Assembly (NCBI RefSeq): GCF_000424325.1
Contig: NZ_AUJR01000049.1
Location: 1-34,077, forward strand
Source of the DNA: [Clostridium] clostridioforme AGR2157
GTDB lineage: Bacteria; Bacillota; Clostridia; Lachnospirales; Lachnospiraceae
DNA length: 34,077 nt
Reading direction: 5' to 3'
Part shown: piece after piece, positions 33,498 to 34,077 of the stretch
Numbering within the stretch: the stretch's first letter is position 1
Layout: every line of letters begins with the position of its first letter
Position numbers and translations under genes: made by a program
Notes under the pieces: generated by a model
Database searches by the model: none
What the model saw: only the letters and a program-made list of their open reading frames with translations
Told to the model about the DNA's origin: nothing

Positions 33498-33639
33498 GAA
33501 TTAGAATCCCCCTTGGCACTGAGTCATCCAGCTTATAACTTTTGCACCTTTTTCTCTGTTCTTTTGGAAAAGGTGGTAAACCAATCGCTGTGTTTCTTCT
33601 GGTTCTATCTTAGCACAAACTGTTTGGGAGCGACAACAG
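33498..33639. other. Unassigned junction between the toxin-tail remnant and IS110
   Basis: No supported gene. One minus-strand frame (stop at 33501-33503) reads plausibly, with QRLVYHLFQKNREKGAKV, but has no start and no family I recognise. A near-perfect ACCTTTT/AAAAGGT dyad (about 33548-33575) is present. The stretch probably contains the right end of the IS110 element and the insertion junction. Confidence 0.4.
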
Positions 33640-33999
33640 TTATCGCTCCGGCTCCCGATATTCCGTATGGTTCTTCAGCATCCCATATACGATATTTACC
33701 AAGCGCCGGGATACACAGATTAATGCCTGCTGTTTATTCTTTCCGTCCGCAACCCGTTTCAGATAATACTCCCGAAATACCTTATTTCTTGGTGTCCCGT
33801 TTGTTGAAACCTGTATCATCTGAATCGCCATAAAATAGAAGATGGCTTGCAACCGCCTGTTTCCCTGCTTCGGACACATGTCCTTCCCTTTTCCCGCTGA
33901 TGAAAAATTGACTGGCGCTATCCCGGCGAATTTCGCCATGTGCCGGTTTACGCCCAGGGCACGGCCATCGCAAGGGGGAATAAGCCTATCCATCTCCAC
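33640..33999 (-). pseudogene. IS110-family transposase, C-terminal part
   Basis: The 119-residue frame contains the C-terminal (transposase-20-like) part of an IS110-family recombinase: HMAKFAGIAPVNFSSAGKGK, KQGNRRLQAIFYFMAIQMIQ, FREYYLKRVADGKNKQQALI and a closing VSRRLVNIVYGMLKNHTEY. IS110 enzymes of about 400 residues have an N-terminal RuvC-like DEDD domain, absent here; an in-frame TAG lies just before the GTG at 33999. Whether the N-terminal part continues beyond the window in another frame cannot be seen. Recent work shows IS110 elements use a bridge RNA, normally from the non-coding ends; none can be judged from this fragment. Confidence 0.8.
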
Positions 34000-34077
34000 A
34001 ACCTACGAACTTTACAGGTTATTCCTTCCGGAGAGAAACCTCTCTGGAAGTGTGTCGTATGTTACCTCTGGTGACAG

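Noticed and set aside
1-34077. CRISPR arrays, rRNA, tRNA and a replication origin
   Set aside because: No regularly spaced direct repeats, no rRNA-like sequence, no tRNA cloverleaf sequence and no DnaA-box cluster were noticed on reading both strands.

Overview
The window reads as chromosomal DNA from an anaerobic, spore-forming Firmicute of the Lachnospiraceae, most like the Enterocloster / Clostridium bolteae-clostridioforme group. This is inferred from gene content and protein style, not from a database match: a one-subunit pyruvate:ferredoxin oxidoreductase, rubredoxin, a T-box-controlled leuS, VanW/G5 and L,D-transpeptidase wall proteins, an EF-G paralogue of clostridial type, and strong AGGAGG ribosome binding sites. 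No rRNA, tRNA, CRISPR array or intact prophage was seen.

Layout. 1-314 is the 3' end of an IS630-type transposase, followed by a gene-poor AT-rich gap. 674-8139 is a leftward block: a YjbR/MmcQ protein, cyclopropane fatty acid synthase, nifJ with its own promoter and structured leader, and a VanW/G5 protein. 8346-9549 runs right (a PHP phosphoesterase, then a 78-residue conserved small protein). 9691-12068 is a leftward pair (AI-2E-family permease and a DHHA1-type alanyl-tRNA editing protein). 12281-13653 holds small genes, including a Cys/Gly-rich two-repeat protein behind a sigma-K-like promoter. 13711-17561 is leftward: an L,D-transpeptidase-like protein, then leuS with a leucine T-box leader (specifier CUG).

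17811-23353 is a rightward block. A DUF1538 membrane protein overlaps the gene for a tandem P-II-like protein, and these are followed by a 1080-residue fusion of an EndoQ-type PHP nuclease with a UvrD/PcrA helicase that ends in a sliding-clamp-binding motif. 23493-27167 is a leftward aconitase-citrate synthase operon, which would make isocitrate for 2-oxoglutarate and glutamate synthesis. 27385-31989 has a CPBP membrane protease, a divergent Crp/Fnr regulator with two palindromes over its promoter, an EAL-domain remnant, rubredoxin, and the EF-G paralogue.

The right end (about 32.1-34.08 kb) is a graveyard: a frameshifted IS66 transposase tail with a preserved terminal repeat, a frameshifted RHS/YD-repeat gene end, a remnant of a polymorphic-toxin tail, and the 3' part of an IS110 transposase.

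The items most worth a second look are the Cys/Gly-rich protein with its sporulation-type promoter, the EndoQ-helicase-clamp-motif fusion, the DUF1538/tandem-P-II pair with its palindromic promoter region, and the EF-G paralogue with changed GTPase motifs.
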